Origin: Trichoplax adhaerens
Lineage: Eukaryota > Placozoa > Uniplacotomia > Trichoplacea > Trichoplacidae
Assembly (NCBI RefSeq): GCF_000150275.1
Contig: NW_002060948.1
Location: 1,601,328 to 1,665,327, forward strand
Reading direction: 5' to 3'
Length of the DNA: 64,000 nt
Every line of letters starts with the position of its first letter. Positions within the stretch are counted from its first letter, which is position 1. This document shows positions 13,810 to 26,404 of this stretch, piece by piece. The position numbers and the translations under genes are program-made. The notes beneath the pieces were generated by a model that worked only from the letters and a program-made list of their open reading frames with translations, had not been told where the DNA came from and ran no database searches.

Positions 13810-16800
13810 ATGTCGAAAATTCTCCAAGTGATGTCCAGCCGATTACTCTATTCTACTGTACAACGATCATTTACTAGGTCGTTCCATGTTAGTTCTTCAG
13901 TAGCCAGCAAGTATTTACGTAGCAGTTTATTGGATAACTCAACCTCTGTTTTTCGGCTACCACCACAAGCCCAAAATTATCAATTCTTACCGAGACGTCT
14001 CCTCGCCTCTCAAAGTAAGTACAGTACAGTATGAACATTGCACAGCATGCAAAGATAGAAATTTCGATCTACGTACGCGTATATCATTACCAAACGAGTT
14101 TGCAAGCATTTAAATACACCTTATATCCTTTGGGGCATACTTTACTAAAACGCTAAAATATCAATGATAGCAAGTGCAATCAACGACTTGTAGAAGGTAA
14201 ATGGACATTGCACAATGCAAAGCATGGCCTGCAGGCGACAGTATTCATATACCGTATACCTACATACAGTACTGTATAACTGTATGACAGCATGTGTCAG
14301 CAGATAGAAATAGCAAATACCATCGAGCTGCCGTCATGCAGGCTGCACCATTGACTTCGTCTATTGCTGGTAGAACGCATACTTGTATTTCAAGTTGATG
14401 CAAAGTCTATCATAGTACTTACCTTTGCAGAGCGTTAGCTTGCCGTTTACCATCGCAGCATGTTGTAGCTATTTGCTAATTAAAATTATCTATGATTCCA
14501 TTAGGTATCACTAGGTATCAATGATATTTTGAAATTCTAGCACCGGTAGCATGATGCAATGCCATGCTGAACGCATGGTCATGGATAAATATAATACTGC
14601 AGCCGGTGATTGAAGCAGTTATTATTGGCATTGTTCGCTTAAAGTATTGCACTTGATGTCTTTGCATGCTATCAGTTACCAGTATGGGGGCAGTAGTTTA
14701 ATCAGTATTAGCTTTTTCCTTCTTAGATTGTGATGGAATGCTTTCCTGTGCCATTGAAAGGCCTAACATGAATTTACTGACTTTCGTTTTTTCTGAACGT
14801 TATGAGATATTGCAGCTTTTTCCTTCATTCTATACACATTTACATTGTTACTGTTTGTGAATATCTATTTGTAAAACGGTAATAATTTTCTACGCTGTCT
14901 AAATCAAGCTAATGATCATTTAGTTAATCTTTCTACAGCAAATTCAGATCTATCATTAACATTACTGTACTGTAGGTATGATAAGAATTGGATTAAAGGT
15001 TGCGAAATACTGTACAGTAAATCACCGATCGAATTGTATCTTCACGTGTCAATATTAGTTACCAGCAATTTTGTAAGCAATACTGACCGGTAGACATAGA
15101 CCGCATTGGTTACATATAATTTTAAATACTATGGAATAATGTACTGTAGGTGCTGTATACAAAAATATTTAAAATATTGAATTTCACGATATCTATTATA
15201 CTGTAGCATAACCTATCCAATCTAACATACAGTACGAGTAAATGAAAAGAAATAATGTAGCGCCTCAAAAGTTTCTACAATCTCTATTTAAAGATCATAG
15301 CATTCGTAGTTGTGATCGATATATGCAGTATGTATTCAAGCATAGGGGATAGGAGATATCCTGAAAGTAATGCAGATTTCTAGAAATTTTGTTAGTGTAC
15401 AGTACAATATTCTATCATTCTGTCTTATGTAGGATTGGTTTTAAAATTTTTGACATCTAATTGATATTATTTTAAGGTGATGTGCAGGCAGTTGACTATT
15501 TCAATCGAGAAATTGAACTGGAATCCCAAGCATTATCAAATCTCCCAACGATAAAGAATTTTAAAGTTAGATTTTAAAGAATACATCTGATTATAATTAT
15601 GATTAGTCTTTGAAACAGCTTTCTCTAACTACCTCTGTGTTCTTAAGCACGTTTGCTCAAATTACCTAGTACGATCAGGATTATCAGCTACGATATTTTT
15701 GCTACGTCATGTGTTGATCTAATGGTCTAATTGCTAACATTTTAGATAGAAACGTAAAAGTTGATTATGAGATGTAAATTTTAAATATTCTGCATTGGAT
15801 AGTAAGTGATAGGTAATGATCATGAACATAGTATTCATGTACGATTTATTCTGCCTCTAATTGAAATCGTAGTGTGAAATACAAGGGACTCGTGCAACTT
15901 TTTGTCGAGAGCTAAATAACGAAAGGTAAGCTAATATTTTATAATCATCAATTACATCCTTTGATCGGAGGTTTTTAGTAATAATGTAGTGAAACTATTA
16001 AGTTAACAAAACATCAACTTATAGTACACTTACAACGATATCGTATGACACAGGACCCAGCGAGACTTGCTAATACACTAATTCATTTTCATTTAGTATA
16101 ACTGTTACTATGGATATCAATGATAACGTGGAATCAAATATACCGGAATTTGATCCTGACGAGAATGTGGATGAGGACGATATAGATGGTGTAAGACAAT
16201 GATATTGCGTAGAGTAGATGGTGTAATATTTTCGATAAGATTTTATAATGAAAGGTATATTAATGTATCGTGCGATTCTTTCGGTCTTTAGGTATCATTT
16301 ATGCCAGTATTTTCAGTTGAAATAAAGAAAAGATTGGTATAAGCAATTCTGCATCACTTGAATAACTGGCAATAGATTGGGGACTAACGTTCTCTTTACT
16401 TTAGGGAGATAGGATATTTATTCACTGCTCAATCGATACGGAGAGTACTCCAGATACCCCGTTTTCTTTGAATGAGATTTACGTTCTTCCTAACGGTGTT
16501 GACGAAAAAAATGCATACTGTACCCGAGCTGAGAATCAAGATTCGGTAGGATTGTTGTCATTGATATTCTATGCAATGATCTTTTTTTGCAATTTATACT
16601 TACTGTATATACGCTAATGTAGTAACAGAGTAGCACTTGATACGATATCCATTGCAAATATAGCGGTAATACTAGGAGCTAATATAATAAATACAGTTTT
16701 CAATCAAGTTATTGCTTTCACTGTGCAATTTTGGATTTAAAACATATGATTGACTGCCGTTACACATGGAGGCCTTCAAAATCTGATTTTGCTACATTTT

Positions 16801-16960
16801 TCTTTTATAGGAATTTTACGAGGTTATATATAATAGCTTGAGAGACCGAGGAATAGATCATAATTTTGGCCAACAGTTGAAGGATTTTTGTGATGTATTG
16901 GAGCATTCGGAGTATTATAAGTTTTTGCAAACTGTCCGTGATTTCTTTAAAGCGGAATAA
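13810..16960 (+). CDS. C1QBP: C1QBP / p32 (MAM33 family) mitochondrial matrix protein
   Basis: Acidic, trimeric mitochondrial matrix protein needed for mitochondrial translation and oxidative phosphorylation. Exons: 13810-14014, 15477-15565, 15873-15925, 16097-16190, 16292-16336, 16405-16545, 16811-16960; 777 nt, 258 aa (human 282). Residues 1 to about 68 are rich in S, R and L with almost no acidic residue, as expected of a cleaved matrix-targeting sequence. Family landmarks in order: VDYFNREIELE (human DFLSDEI), GTRATFCRELNNE, ITVTMDIN (human ITVTFNIN), the acidic loop PDENVDEDDID, PVFSVEIKK, and the C-terminal helix RDRGIDHNF...LEHSEYYKFL (human ADRGVDNTF). ATG 13810 is chosen over an upstream TTG. 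Exon 2 ends at a GTTAGA donor. AATAAA lies at 17128. Confidence 0.93.
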
Positions 16961-18248
16961 TAAGTTATTATTCATCACAGTCTAATTTTATAACATTTTT
17001 TATCGATACATAATTAATTTGAATATCCAGTGCTAAGTTCAATTAATTATTCAGATGTATGATATAATTAACTTGAATACGTACTTCCGCTGTACGCTGT
17101 CCTCTTCGACATTGTTAATTTCATTACAATAAATTTCTTTATGCTATGCAAGTAAATTATATCATTTAAATTAGGATACTGGGCTACGATCTATGTTATG
17201 TATAATAGGTTTGTAATTACTGCTAATCAGCCAGCTACGAAATGTATCGAGTATTATTTTGTATCAAGATTTTTGAACGCTCTTTCACAGCCGTTACTCA
17301 ATGGTTCAAATGGTGCTCGTGGCAGCGGAATGTTAATTATATTAGAGCATTATATTTCAACATGTACCTCCATATGGCACTACCTTCAGTAGCGATCGAT
17401 ATAATATTTCCTCAGATGAGATTTCTCTTCTCTAAAATGGATAGACATTTATCATTGAATGACATTAAGAGTGTAATACTTTCGATATACTGTACATATA
17501 TTGTAGCCTTATAGGATTGTCATGCAATATGCAGATTTAACTGCCTGACAAGTAGGTGTTTTCTGCTAGTTATTAATTAGATGACGTAGATACCGTAAAA
17601 CCGATATTACTGCTAATATCTAAAGTGAAATGCAACAGCACACTCGGCAATTTGGGCAGGTATTGATGATACACCTGAAACCGATGAACTGAAAGCCAAC
17701 TTTAAAGCGTAAGCTTAAGTTTATAGTAACTGTAATACTGTACACGTATGTATAGAATTTTACTCATCATTATACAACGCATCATAGGTTTGTAGTGGGA
17801 TTGACGAAGTGAAAGTAGAGCTTTCTTAGAATAGAAATCGACCTAAGTATCCACAGATAGAATAATGCACGAAAAACGATCGTAAAGATTCACATAATAA
17901 ATTTGTATTCCTAGTTAATCGGTAGATAATATACAGTTTTAATCCAAGGATGCCAATTAAATAATAGAACATTTTAGAAATTTTTGACTTATTGAGTTAT
18001 GCTAGTTTGAGCCTCTTCATATATTAAATGAAAGCCACGATTAATTTATTTACAAGCATGCATCATGAACTGCAGTTATCAAACAAGTGATGATTTATTG
18101 GAAATATAGATAAAAAAGCTTGCCAATTAAAGCTTGGTCATTCTTTAGCGTTTAAATCGCTAGAGCTACGCATTTTCTCGCCTACACATAATTTAACAGC
18201 TATTAATAATATAATCTTCAGAGTTTGAATCCATGTAATAAATTGCCG
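16961..18248. other. Intergenic between convergent C1QBP and GATC
   Basis: Probable 3' UTRs of both genes; a polyadenylation signal for C1QBP is at 17128-17133. Overlapping rightward frames at 17198-17514 do not look coding. No repeats seen. Confidence 0.45.
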
Positions 18249-18894
18249 TTATGTACAGTTTGACTTTAGTTCTAGTATCTTACTTGTAGGAGCGGTAAAG
18301 TAGTCTTGAAATATTTTGTGAGCATTTCCTAATATTTCTTCTTTGTTTACAGTTTCTCCATCTTGACCAGAATTCATGTACATTTCTCTACAAGATATTA
18401 ATAACGCAATATTTTATCTTCAAAATTGTCGAAGAACAATAATTTCTTAAGAACAGCTACTTCACATTTCATTTATGAAGTAAATAAATTGCGAACTTAG
18501 TTAGGCAAGGTTACATTGATTGATTACAACTTCTTAATAGCAATAGTTATTGATAGCAGGAATGCTATGATACCAACGTCATGAATGGTTAATACAGTGA
18601 CAAATCGATTAAATATATATTATCAGCTTGCATACTGTACCTTTCATCGACACAGGTGTACATAGGATCGACATTCTTGGTATCAACTTCTTGGAGGCGA
18701 TCTGCTGCGGATATAATGGTATTTAATTTCTCCAATGCTTGATGTTTTTCAATTGGAGTCAGAGTTAACTCTTCTAAATATGTTGTGTCACTTTCATCTA
18801 GATATTGCTGTAATAAGCAAATTTTAAAGTAGATTAGATGTAATAATTGGAGACACGTAACAGAATTACGCGTATATCGCAACGCTTGTTTCAT
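18249..18894 (-). CDS. GATC: Glutamyl-tRNA(Gln) amidotransferase subunit C, mitochondrial
   Basis: Subunit of the mitochondrial GatCAB complex that converts Glu-tRNA(Gln) to Gln-tRNA(Gln). Exons 18894-18641 and 18387-18249, joined in phase 2 (AG|A giving Arg), make 130 aa (human 136). Conserved features: LEELTLTP (human LERLALV), LNTIISAADRLQEVDT (human IAFADRLRAVDT), VDPM (human VEPM), and DERYSM replaced at the splice by the R-E-M-Y series matching RCLYLRSD; then ILGNAHKIFQDYFTAP (human LLQNSHRVVEEYFVAP). Residues 1 to about 37 are basic and hydrophobic without acidic residues, fitting a mitochondrial presequence. An upstream in-frame GTG is not needed. An alternative 49-bp intron within the presequence was tested and breaks the frame. 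Confidence 0.9.
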
Positions 18895-19436
18895 GTCAGG
18901 CCATCCCACAAACTTAAGAAGGCAATAATATATGCTGCAAGTACTGTAGGTGATTCCGCGATTACAAATGAATATTACATGTACGCATAAAATAAGAAAT
19001 CCTGTATCAGATAAAATGACTTTGCTGGGACGGATTGTAGGCCAGTGAAGTATTATTGTCTACTGTATAAATACGTAGATCTTACAAACAACATAAGCAA
19101 GATCCTTATAAGTTAAAGGGAAGTTATAGCCTTACAGGCTCGTTTTCATAAAATGACTTACAGTTATATACTTTACTTATATACTTATGAAGGAGCAAGT
19201 TGTCAAATACAAATGAACTCGTTCATTCGATACGTTGGCGCAACTACTGTACTGTATATACTGTAGAACTTTAGAATGATATTGTGAAATTTTTCTCTTT
19301 TACCTCCATACTACAGTACGGTAAGACGTGTAATTGCATATTTTTAGCACAGTATATACTGTACTGTCCAATGTTCATACAATAATGGTTATGCATTGAC
19401 ATCAAGTGGTATACTCTTTATTAGGGAGCCTGTATC

Positions 19437-19824
19437 AATTTTGAGGGAATAAAATAGGAATTACAGTTTACGATGTATTGCATCCGAGTTGGTATACTGG
19501 AAGGTTTATAAACTACTTGTACATCAATCAACTACTGCTCAAGATAAACACAGGCTGACAAGCGAATTTTGAGGGAAAAACTAGGAATTACAGTTTACGA
19601 TGTATTGCATCCGAGTTGGTATACTGGAAGGTTTATAAACTACTTGTACATCAATCAACTACTGCTCAAGATAAACACAGTCTGACAAGCGAATTTTGAG
19701 GGGAAAACTAGGAATTACAGTTTACGATGCATTGCATCCGAGTTGGTATACTGGAAGGTTTATAAACTACTTGTACATCAATCAACTACTGCTCAAGATA
19801 AACACAGGCTGACAAGCGAATTTT
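19437..19824. repeat. Three tandem copies of a 127-bp unit
   Basis: Units begin AATTTTGAGGG at about 19437, 19565 and 19692, with the start of a fourth (AATTTTG) at 19819. Units 2 and 3 are almost identical, which implies recent expansion. Each contains GTTTACGATG(T/C)ATTGCATCC and ends AGGCTGACAAGCG. Confidence 0.92.
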
Positions 19825-20487
19825 GCAAAAATAAATTATCGTCTAGACGTGAGGAAAGCATAGTGCATAGAAACCTTCAGGACCCCTTTTAATAGTGCAT
19901 GAACACCTCGTGTTTGTACAATACAAACCTTGTTTGGGTTTCTTTCCCAATATTCATTTATAGACCATGTTGGTTGAGGAGGAATCTGTATATAAACTGG
20001 AATTAAGATCGAGAATACATGGATTGTATACTATTATATAATTATAATAACTATCTAAGATCAATTTTAAAAGGATACCGTTCAAAACAAACAATAATGT
20101 TACTATTGGATACGTTACATAATAAAGCAATCTGACTTGTATATCCTATTCTATAATAGAATCATCCTTCTATCACTTTTCTTTTCCACTCAGAAGATTA
20201 CGTCATTGGATAAAGTGAAAGAAATAGCGATAAGGAAATATTACTTCCATCGTCTACACGTATGGAATCCAATGTTAGACGGTGGTAATTGTTAGGCTTC
20301 TTGCCAATATAGTATCAAAACTATTGGAGAATGATGGAGGGATTTGTCGAATGCACTTGACTATTGGCATTAAGGTAACATACGATTACTCGTTGTTTAT
20401 GATAAAGTATCGCCACTTACCGCAGCTATTGAACGGATGTGGCAGTTGAAAGGCTTTGCCAAGATTTGCGGAAGGTTTAACAGCCAT

Positions 20488-20885
20488 CGATGCATACCTG
20501 CACAGCAGCAATAGCGAATTGATTACTCTTTTATATGCGTAGTATTCCTATTCCCAAATATGGATACAATGTATATGCGTCTATTATTTCTGTAGGATGG
20601 CTTTCTTTCACCTTGCTCCACCCTGGCTCAGAGCTCAGCAAATGATGGACTCTTATTGAACATATAGATCATAAAGGTATTAACAAAACGATGCATACCT
20701 GCACAGCAGCAACAGCGAATTGATTACTCTTTTATATGCGTAGTATTTCTATTCCCAATATGGATACAATGTATATGCGTCTATTATTTCTGTAGGATGG
20801 CTTTCTTTCACCTTGCTCCACCTTGGCTCAGAGCTCAGCAAACGATGGACTCTTATTGAACATATAGATCATGAAGGTATTGGAC
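20488..20885. repeat. Tandem duplication of about 195 bp
   Basis: Copies 20488-20682 and 20689-20885, offset 201 bp, both starting CGATGCATACCTGCACAGCA and ending AGATCAT(A/G)AAGGTATT. They differ at only a few positions. Confidence 0.9.
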
Positions 20886-21119
20886 CGAACCGAACCTTTC
20901 TCAGGTCTAAATTTGAACCCATACATAACAGCACTCACACTGGAAATTTCATTTACATTGGCTAAGAGAAGAGAACTCTGCTGTCACCGGGCTTGCGCGT
21001 TGCGACTGATTGGGGGTTACGACCGACTGACAGACGGGTGCACTTGGTTCACGATTTTGATAATAATAACATCCGAATCATAATATTCACTCCAGGACAG
21101 TACGAGTTATGCTATAAAT

Positions 21120-21470
21120 CTGATTTGGGATGATTGACGATACTTGATTTGACCAGAGTAGCAGACCCCTACAGTACAGTATATTGATGGGAAAATATTG
21201 ATCAAAGCACGGAATGACGTCTTCAATTTAATTTGGAATGATGTACGATAACTGATTTTACAAGGGGTACCAGACCACTGCTAACGCTGCTATATGGATG
21301 GGAAAATATGGATCAAAACCCCGAATCTACGGTATTCAACCTGATTTGGAATGATTGACGACAGTTGATTTGATCAGGGTAGCAGCCAGACCCCTGCTCT
21401 ATTGATCAATACACCGAATGGCGGTATTCAACCTGATTTAGAATGATTGACGATAATTGATTTTAGCAAG
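21120..21470. repeat. Degenerate tandem array, four units of about 92-112 bp
   Basis: Units marked by TGATTTGG(G/A)ATGATTGACGA at about 21121, 21229, 21341 and 21433, with intervening CAGACC(C/A)CTGC and GGATGGGAAAATATGGATCAA blocks. Unit similarity is moderate, so this array is older than those at 19437 and 20488. Confidence 0.75.
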
Positions 21471-21704
21471 AGTACTACAGACTACAGGGTGTCTCATAAA
21501 AAATCTACGATGATTGAAATGATATGAAAACGTAATATTATGACCAAATTAGACAAATTTGGTATCAATCGATAGCTTAGATGTGTAAAAATTCAAATAT
21601 CGAAATAAAAAATGGAAAAAATATCAATTTATACAGTAGATCAGAAAGGGATTGAACCGGACCGAACCGTTCTCAGGTCTAATGAGTACAGACTGTCAGC
21701 AGTA

Positions 21705-21875
21705 TTGTACTGTACTCAGTGTGCTGTCCTCTTGTACAGTACAGTACACCCAGAACTACAGTATACTGTACACTGTACACTGTACGGTACAGTACCATCC
21801 TGTACTGTTCGTGGTAATCGGTAGTACCGCACTGTCATGCTCAGTACAGTCATGCTCGGTACAGTCATGCTCAGA
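21705..21875. repeat. TACTG/CAGTA pentamer cluster and TCATGCTC triplication
   Basis: Dense GTACTGTAC, ACAGTACAG and CACTGTACACTGTAC palindromes at 21705-21800, then three copies of GTCATGCTC(A/G)GTACA at about 21834-21872. Confidence 0.8.
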
Positions 21876-22973
21876 TCAGGTGTCATCAAAGCAGGCGGCC
21901 GATGACATAAAAATAAATTTCTTGTTGATTTTTTTTTCATCGACCATTTTTCCATCCGATTGCTGCAGCGATTGCCGATCGGACCAACTTTATCCATTTC
22001 TATTGGCAAGTTCTCCTGGTAAAACGAGGCCAAATTCATTCTGCAATCACCAGGAAAGAGACAGAGTGAAGAGAAAGGGCCATTTCTACCGGTGATGATG
22101 AAGTTGTCAATCGCTAAACTAGTTTACGGGTGATAGAATAGCAAGAAGCGCGTTATTAAGTAGTTTATTCAAATAGCAATCGACAACGATACTTGGGTAA
22201 CGATATAATCGGCTTAAGTTATCACCATTTTAAAGCGCTTCCACATACGCCAAGTCAAGAATCGTAGTGTAAAAGGTAGGCCTATGCGTATTCCATACAT
22301 TGATACGTAATCCAGTTGCTGCAATGTTTGTGTAGACTTTAGGGAATATGCAATTTTTCTTGTTCTTCGCCTGACTACCGGTAGTAAAGGCGATAATTGT
22401 ATTCCATTTTGGACAGTCAAATTTCTCAACCAGTTCATTATCGTTCGGGTAGTCATTGATCGACTTGACAAAGTCAATATACTGTACGCATCATCAATGA
22501 TATGCAAATTCCAACCGATAGTATATACTGTACTGCCAAAATGATTTATTATTTTGATGTCCTGCAACTTTTTTTGCCTTCCCACCTTTTCAACCTTAAA
22601 TAAAACTACCTAGAGGTGTCGATTTGACATCAGGTGTGATAACCTCCAAGACGAATTTATTCACTGCCAATGCTAACCCAAATGCATGTATTTTACAGAA
22701 TTTGCCTATTCATCGTTCCGCTATTTTGGCAGCTGATAACCGCTCTAGAGTTAGTTCGTACTCTCAAGTTCTAATTGCCTTGAAGCTTATTGTATGAAAT
22801 TGACATCCAATATAAACTGGACAAAGTAAGACCAAATTAATTCTACGTTTGGTAGAAAAGCCAAATTTGGATTGACATGATACCAACACCACTGTCGTAG
22901 AATAACTTAATCAACATCTTGTACTTCGACTTATCTTTAGTTTACAAGTAGACTATAGCGCAATCGATATCCA

Positions 22974-25287
22974 ATGATGGCTTCTAATCCGAATTCAGAA
23001 ACTACTCCTCTCATTGGTAATCATACAAGCAATCACAACTCTTCTACATCTCGTACCAAATGGAATAAAAGAAGAATTTATGCATCCATTCTTTTGACCG
23101 AAACCCTGGAAAGAATGACCTACTATGGCCTTACTGCCAATTTAGTCATTTACCTTTCTTTAACGAATTCTCTCAATGTATCTAGCTACTACTCCATATT
23201 AATACAAAATAGCTTCAATGGTGTTAAATTTTTCATGTGCTTTTTTGGTGGCTGGTTTGCCGATGCCTATGTTGGTCGTTATAAAGCAATTATTCTCGGT
23301 TTAATAACTTATGCTGTAGGCATCGCCTTGTTTCCTATTGCAAGCATACCCAATTATTTCCCTCAATATCAGCATAAACATTTTCCAATCAAGCCATTAA
23401 TCATTAGCGGATTATTTCTTGTTGCTATTGGTTGTGGATTAGTCAAGTCCAATTTACCACCTTTTGGTGCTGAACAGGTCAAACGTAATCGTTCCGGTAG
23501 AAGTAAGGAAGCGGTGACTCAAAGTTTCTTCAATTGGTTTTATTGGTCCATTAATCTTGGATCATTATTGGCTTATCTAATAGTAGCGTACATGCAGCAA
23601 AAGCAAGAGAGATTTTTCGTTTCCTATCTCATCTTGGTGACTTGTATGCTGTTGGCTATTGTTGCATTTCTAAGTAGTCATAATATTTATCATCTACATC
23701 ATCGTCCATCCAATCGAGTTGGACAGACTCTCCGTTTGCTTGCGCGACGCTGTTGTTGCTTCAGTCTGCGTTCTTCCCGTCATGATGTCGATCATCATCG
23801 TCCTACGCCTACTGACTATGATAACGCTCATAACAGTAGCCACTTAATTCCGCCATCAACTCCAGAACGACTAATAAGTAACCCAGAACATAGCGGTAAT
23901 CCAACCAATAGTGCCATCAATGAAGCTGAAATCAAAAATATTAAGAAAATTGCCATTATTTTTATATCATTACTCCCTTTTTGGGCCGCGTATTCCCAGG
24001 TAACATCTTAACCCTTATCAATGATACCATTGCTAGGATTGCTAACACAAGTAACCTATTAATTGTTATCATTTTAAGTATAGTGATATTTATTTACAAG
24101 TACTCATCTTGAGCTAAGTACACTTAAAGATTGACTATCCTTAGCATCGATATATTGAAAGAATATAACTCGACGCTTTTTGACTACAGTTCGAAGCTGT
24201 AATTGTCTAGTTTTTTATAGAGACATTAATATACAGTAGTTGCTGTTACTATTTTCACTTTTTAAAATGAATCATCTTTTGCTTTAACATCAATTTTTAT
24301 CACGTCAATAATACTAATCAATGCGTCATATCTCCCCTGTAGATGCAGAGTACTTACTTACTGCAAGCCCTTCATTTGAAGCTTTATCCTCAAAACACTC
24401 ATCCCAGTTTTGTAATCCCTGTAGCTTGGTTATCGCTATTCGATATCTTCGTTATTTTAGCCTTTTTACCGGTGCTCGATCGATTTATATATCCTTATTT
24501 CGAAAGGCTAGATAGACCTATTACTGTCTCAATACGTTTTGTAATTGGTTTAGTGTTTGCTTTTATTTCGGTATTATGGGCGGCTGAATTGGAAGTGATT
24601 CGTTCAAGTTATGGCGTATTAAATCAACAAATCGGTGATATCCTTGTTCAAGCTTCAGATGTTTGGGTATACTGGCAAATACCTCAGTATATCTTTATTG
24701 GGTTTAGTGAAATGTTTGCGTCGGTAACAGGTGTGTAACTCCTGATATTGCATCAAATCGTTTATACATATCAACTCTTCACTCTAGAATATTTTAGATA
24801 AAATAAATAGAATCTTTATTTGTTATATTGACACATTGATAGGATCTACATGATTAATTTATGAGTAAACTATACTTATATCTTAATTATAGCTATGAAA
24901 TTTGCCTACTCACGGGCACCTCCTCATTTACAAGGTACTGTCATGGGATTCTTTGACCTCATGACTGGAGTTGGATATTTTCTTGGGCTTGGCGTCTTAG
25001 CAATATTACGTAGTGTTGATTTATTGAAATTGATTAGTCGTGTTCGAAACACGCCTGGTATGGGAGTGTTTGAAAATTCACGACTTGACACCTATTTTCT
25101 CATTTTAGCGGCTATGATATTTTTAACTATAGTCATCTTTATAATTTTTGACATAAAGTACAATATTGATGTTCTCAATGTAACTTCTAGTGCTAAAGTT
25201 ACATCGAATAAGGATGTAACGCAATCTGGGTTGTACATCAATGATCGCGTTAATAGCCATGTGAACGATAGTGGCATAGTGACATGA
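22974..25287 (+). CDS. POT/PTR2 family proton-coupled oligopeptide transporter (SLC15-like)
   Basis: Multi-pass plasma or endolysosomal membrane carrier, probably for di/tripeptides or histidine with H+. Exons 22974-23999, 24343-24730, 24893-25287; 602 aa. The first transmembrane segment carries the proton-coupling motif in TETLERMTYYG (family ExxERFxYYG), and the second family signature is FFNWFYWSINLGSL. A polar, His-rich cytoplasmic loop (residues about 240-305) splits the two six-helix halves. Exon 2 starts MQSTYLLQ (family QM.STYxLQ) and exon 3 holds the AYSRAP motif (family AYSQAP). The C-terminal tail is hydrophilic. Two adjacent ATGs open the frame. SLC15A4-like by overall look, but the subfamily is not resolved. 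The length agrees with the family. Confidence 0.9.
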
Positions 25288-26404
25288 ATTATTTTAATCT
25301 AAAATATCAATATTTCAACTTTAATTGCATTTAATTACCCTTATTTACAATGTTGATGATTACAAGAATCGAGAGGGTCGTCTATGTCATCGTATACAGC
25401 TAACGAAATACGATATTCTTACGGAGTCATTCTGACAGTGTTTTAACAGAATTTATATTTCAACAAGAAGAAATATCATCTATCCCGTACTCATAAGGAT
25501 ATCTTTACGCGATTAGAGTACTAAAATAGAATAACTGACTATTAATTTCAACCTTACAATAATCAATTCGTCCATAGTTTGGCGTCCTAAAATTCGTATA
25601 AGAAATTGTGTTGAACTTCTAATAGAATTGAAAAGATAATAGTACGCCTAAAATGTTTAAACTTGTTTGTAAATAAGCTTAATGTAAAAATCGATTTTAC
25701 TAATGCTCACTACTAAAGTTTTAACTCCTGAGATTATATTGAGAAACCTTTAGATTTTGTTCTCAAATCATTATTTTATTAAGTAAGACTTATAATGTCT
25801 TAATTCTGAATATGATATCTGAGTTTAGTAGAAGTTATTCTTTATGTCTACGATTAGAAATAAACATATTTTACGAAATATTTCTGTAAGCGTAGGATTT
25901 AAAATTAATCTTGACATGCAAGTCCTTTGAAGAGTTGATATTATATTGGACTAGTGTTCCTAATATCATTAATATAGACATTACTCGTACGCTAGCTTAC
26001 AGTTAAATTAATTTTGAGATCTTGACGCGTCTTTTTTAACTGTAGTAATCAAATTTTACCTCAAATCATAAAATCTTATATGAAATTTATTGTAAATTTA
26101 TCTACAGCAAGCCGAATACGCTACACTTAATTACTTATTTTTAGCAATCGTGCAGGAAAATGTTCAGTACTTAAGTTCCAAGCAATTACAGTTAATGATT
26201 GATCTTAAACTCTATTACAATGGTTACAGAAGGATATTGTTAAAATATTTAAATATTATTTTACAAGTATCATCAATGGCAATGCAATAATGAATTTGTT
26301 AAAAATTTAAAGGTTATGATATGTTATGATACATTACTACGCAAGTTTGAATAATTGTTTAGAAATACGTAAGATACCATAGATATATATGAATTAGGCA
26401 GAAT
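25288..26404. other. Intergenic between convergent genes
   Basis: Very AT-rich 3' flanks of the POT transporter and CFAP251. No exon, repeat or RNA gene seen. Confidence 0.45.

Larger units (their letters stand above)
18895..22973. other. 4 kb repeat-rich divergent intergenic region
   Basis: Lies between GATC (leftward) and the POT transporter (rightward) and should hold both promoters. It carries three separate tandem structures (19437, 20488, 21120) and pentamer clusters. No exon recognised; a leftward open frame at 22585-22214 (123 codons) has no homology that I know. Confidence 0.55.

Noticed and set aside
17198-17514. Two overlapping rightward frames downstream of C1QBP
   Set aside because: Neither shows domain or splice features; located in the 3' flank.
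18789-18894. Possible short intron in the GATC presequence (GTGTCT...TTACAG)
   Set aside because: Removing it puts a stop in frame, whereas reading through gives a normal targeting sequence.
22214-22585. Leftward 123-codon frame upstream of the POT transporter
   Set aside because: No homology or domain that I recognise; surrounded by repeats. Kept only as an open possibility.
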